Positions 61,539-64,000 of a DNA stretch of 64,000 nucleotides are shown here, piece after piece. The stretch lies in assembly GCA_937958985.1 (NCBI GenBank), contig CALGLV010000014.1, positions 1 through 64,000 of the forward strand. The letters are read 5' to 3'. The translations under genes were made by a program, and so were the position numbers. The notes beneath the pieces were generated by a model. It did no database searches. It saw only the letters and a list, made by a program, of their open reading frames with translations, and was not told the origin of the DNA. Position 1 is the first letter of the stretch. Every line of letters starts with the position of its first letter. The stretch is from an uncultured Aquimarina sp. GTDB lineage: Bacteria > Bacteroidota > Bacteroidia > Flavobacteriales > Flavobacteriaceae.

Positions 61539-63989
61539 ATGGCTAGAAAAAAGGCTTCAACAACAAAAAACGCTACAAAACCAGTTAAAGAAAAAACTAC
61601 AAAAATAGGATTTTCAAAGCTTAGCCAAAAACAACGTTTAGTTATTGGAGGATTCTTTATTGTTTTGGGTTTAATGGTATTGATTTCTATTACTTCCTAT
61701 TTTTTTTCTTGGCAAGCCGATCAAAATGAATATGGAAACTTTAGCAGAGACAATGTAAATCAAAACCTTTTACGCCCTTTAGGTAATTTTATTGGCCACA
61801 CTTTAGTTTATAAAGGATTTGGCGTGGCGGCTTATATTTTTCCAACACTATTGCTATTAACAGGAATTAGCTATTTTTGGAATTATGGCTCTAAGCAATT
61901 AAAAAACCGATGGTTTTGGGGCATGTATTTAACTTTGTTTTTTGCTATCTTTTTTGGATTTTTTCATAATAGTTTTGGATTATTATCCGGAATCGTAGGT
62001 TTTGAAATTAACGACTTAATGCAAGACTATACTGGAAAAGTAGGTACGGTGTTGTTACTATGTTTCCTAGGGCTTCTGTATTGTATTGTTAGATTAAATT
62101 TAACCCCTGCTGTGGTTGGTAATTATTTTTCAAAAACCAAAAACAAGGTTACCAAAGAATTTAAGGAAGTTACCGATATTGAGGAAGAACCAATTTCAAA
62201 ACCGCCAACTTCTAAATTTCAAGAAGATTTGGGTATTGACGATTTTGTACCTGTAAAAAATGCACTTTCAGAACTTGAAATCGAGCTTCCTGAACCGGAA
62301 CCTGTACTAGAAAAAACACCTGTTCAATCTTCCCCTACAGAGGAGAAAAACACCTCTACTCTAGAAATTGAAATCCCTCAAGAAGAAGAAGAAATAATCA
62401 AAGAAGATTTAAGTATAGAGATTGAAGATGTTTTTGAAGAGGATATAAGTAAAGTAAGTAAGCAATTAGTAGAAGATTTTGGTGAATTTGACCCTACTCT
62501 TGAATTAGGAAATTACAAGTTCCCTAGCTTAGATTTGCTAAAAGATTATACCAACGGTCAAAACAGCATCACTATTGACCAAGGGGAACTTGAGGAAAAC
62601 AAAAATAAAATTGTTGAAACGCTAAAGAATTATAAAATTGGAATAGCCCATATAAAAGCAACCGTAGGACCTACCGTAACTTTATATGAAATTATCCCAG
62701 AAGCTGGTATTCGAATTTCGAAAATTAAAAATTTAGAAGACGATATTGCATTATCCTTAGCTGCACTTGGTATTCGAATTATAGCTCCTATTCCTGGGAA
62801 AGGAACTATTGGTATTGAGGTACCAAACAAAAAATCGACCATTGTATCGATGCGATCTGCTATAGCCGCATCGAAATTTCAAAATGCAGAAATGGAATTA
62901 CCAATATCATTCGGTAAAACCATTTCAAACGAAACCTTTGTCGTCGATTTAGCTAAAATGCCTCACTTATTAATGGCCGGGGCAACAGGTCAAGGTAAAT
63001 CGGTTGGGCTAAATGCTATTTTAACCTCTTTGCTTTACAAAAAACACCCCGCAGAAGTTAAGTTTGTATTAGTCGATCCTAAAAAAGTAGAACTTACTTT
63101 ATTCAATAAAATTGAACGTCATTTTTTAGCAAAATTACCCGATTCGGGGGAAGCTATTATTACTGATAATGCTAAAGTAATTAACACGTTGAATTCGTTA
63201 TGTATTGAAATGGATGATCGGTATGAATTATTGAAAAATGCATTTGTAAGAAACTTAAAAGAATACAACACTAAGTTTAAACAGCGAAAATTAAATCCGG
63301 AAAACGGTCACCGTTATTTACCATACATAGTGCTGGTTATTGATGAATTTGCCGATTTAATTATGACTGCTGGTAAAGAAGTCGAAACACCAATTGCAAG
63401 ATTAGCACAATTAGCACGTGCTATTGGTATTCACTTAATCATCGCCACACAACGTCCCTCGGTAAATGTCATTACAGGTATGATAAAAGCTAACTTCCCT
63501 GCCCGATTAGCGTTTAGAGTAATGTCTAAAATAGATTCTCGAACAATTCTTGATGCAGGAGGAGCCGATCAACTTATTGGTCGAGGTGATATGTTATATA
63601 CTAATGGAAATAATTTGGTACGCGTACAATGTGCCTTTGTTGACACCCCAGAAGTTGAACGCATTACAAATTACATAGGAGCTCAAAAGGCATATCCTGA
63701 TGCACATTTACTTCCTGAGTACGTTGGCGAAGAAGGTGGCACAACTCTTGATAATAACAAGGAGGATAGAGATAAATTATTTAAAGATGCTGCCGAGGTA
63801 CTTGTTACAGCGCAGCAAGGATCAGCTTCTTTACTTCAGCGAAAGCTTAAATTAGGATACAATAGAGCTGGAAGAATAATTGACCAACTAGAGGCCGCTG
63901 GTATTGTTGGCCCTTTCGAAGGAAGTAAGGCTAGGCAGGTATTAATACCCGATTTAATTGAATTAGAAAAATTCTTAAGTCAAGAATAG
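61539..63989 (+). CDS. ftsK: DNA translocase FtsK
   Basis: This 816-residue protein couples cell division with chromosome segregation. A basic N-terminus is followed by four membrane helices (about 30-185), an acidic Pro/Glu-rich linker (about 205-310), and the RecA-like motor. The motor has Walker A AGATGQGKSVGLN and Walker B VLVIDEFADLI; the ATQRPSVNVITG block is diagnostic of FtsK/SpoIIIE. The C-terminal gamma winged helix (about 745-805, DAAEVLVTAQQGSASLLQR) reads the orienting DNA sites. The linker is short compared with E. coli FtsK. The gene is complete, ending 11 bases before the window edge. Confidence 0.97.
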   Translation: MARKKASTTKNATKPVKEKTTKIGFSKLSQKQRLVIGGFFIVLGLMVLISITSYFFSWQADQNEYGNFSRDNVNQNLLRPLGNFIGHTLVYKGFGVAAYIFPTLLLLTGISYFWNYGSKQLKNRWFWGMYLTLFFAIFFGFFHNSFGLLSGIVGFEINDLMQDYTGKVGTVLLLCFLGLLYCIVRLNLTPAVVGNYFSKTKNKVTKEFKEVTDIEEEPISKPPTSKFQEDLGIDDFVPVKNALSELEIELPEPEPVLEKTPVQSSPTEEKNTSTLEIEIPQEEEEIIKEDLSIEIEDVFEEDISKVSKQLVEDFGEFDPTLELGNYKFPSLDLLKDYTNGQNSITIDQGELEENKNKIVETLKNYKIGIAHIKATVGPTVTLYEIIPEAGIRISKIKNLEDDIALSLAALGIRIIAPIPGKGTIGIEVPNKKSTIVSMRSAIAASKFQNAEMELPISFGKTISNETFVVDLAKMPHLLMAGATGQGKSVGLNAILTSLLYKKHPAEVKFVLVDPKKVELTLFNKIERHFLAKLPDSGEAIITDNAKVINTLNSLCIEMDDRYELLKNAFVRNLKEYNTKFKQRKLNPENGHRYLPYIVLVIDEFADLIMTAGKEVETPIARLAQLARAIGIHLIIATQRPSVNVITGMIKANFPARLAFRVMSKIDSRTILDAGGADQLIGRGDMLYTNGNNLVRVQCAFVDTPEVERITNYIGAQKAYPDAHLLPEYVGEEGGTTLDNNKEDRDKLFKDAAEVLVTAQQGSASLLQRKLKLGYNRAGRIIDQLEAAGIVGPFEGSKARQVLIPDLIELEKFLSQE

Positions 63990-64000
63990 TTTTTTATTTC

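Overview
The window is chromosomal DNA from a member of the Bacteroidota, almost certainly a Flavobacteriaceae species (AT-rich, probably free-living and aerobic). Four things support this. Promoters follow the Bacteroidota pattern (TTG about 16-20 bases upstream of TAnnTTTG), and Shine-Dalgarno sites are rare. The respiratory locus is an alternative complex III operon joined to an aa3 oxidase. Several families are typical of the group (DUF3822, DUF4290, lipidated TamL, TonB with folC, PASTA with ddl and coaD). Menaquinone synthesis is indicated by menB. Nearly all of the sequence is coding. I saw no insertion sequence, prophage, integrase, CRISPR array or defence island, so this is core genome.

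Layout. 1-4.9 kb, minus strand: two identical tRNA-Val(UAC) genes with their own promoter and terminator, folC overlapping a TonB-like gene, a double CDGSH protein, and the overlapping trio rsmD / DUF3822 / membrane-anchored protein. 5-13 kb: a RecD-like helicase, a PlsC-like acyltransferase, tpx, a chalcone-isomerase-like secreted protein, lysA and uvrA. 13-25.5 kb: a LOG-family protein, an M1-peptidase-like protein fused to an outer-membrane barrel, SprT-like, DUF389, mlaF-mlaE, DUF4290-murA, a secreted beta-propeller and a SPOR protein. 25.5-34.5 kb: a cyclophilin-FKBP fusion, yaaA, an RluD-type synthase with a PASTA protein facing ddl-coaD, a lipoprotein, lpxK, and a NIF3-like protein with a coiled-coil protein whose zinc ribbon has lost its cysteines.

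35.2-46.8 kb is one minus-strand respiratory operon, actA-actB-actC-actD-actE-actF-ctaC-ctaD: menaquinol oxidation by alternative complex III passing electrons through c-hemes to the CuA/aa3 oxidase. 47-52 kb: a SPOR protein, tamL, a SpoU methyltransferase and purB. 52.3-58.1 kb, minus strand: a SulP transporter with a beta-carbonic anhydrase, then two tandem DUF368 (polyprenyl-phosphate transporter family) genes with a TPR gene. The right end holds a DUF2807 protein, DUF4442, two small conserved-looking proteins of unknown function, menB and a complete ftsK.

A strong envelope theme runs through the window: murA, ddl, PASTA, DUF368, lpxK, mlaEF, tamL, TonB, SPOR proteins and ftsK. I found no clear undescribed multi-gene system. 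The best leads are the DUF3822 plus membrane-anchored protein pair, the M1-like/barrel fusion without zinc ligands, the cysteine-less zinc ribbon protein, the tandem DUF368 pair, an orphan CBM-like lipoprotein, and two gene-free stretches that might carry small RNAs. Several starts were moved from the longest reading frame because a promoter or the upstream gene occupies the extension (uvrA, lpxK, the PPIase, the carbonic anhydrase, actD, the DUF389 gene).
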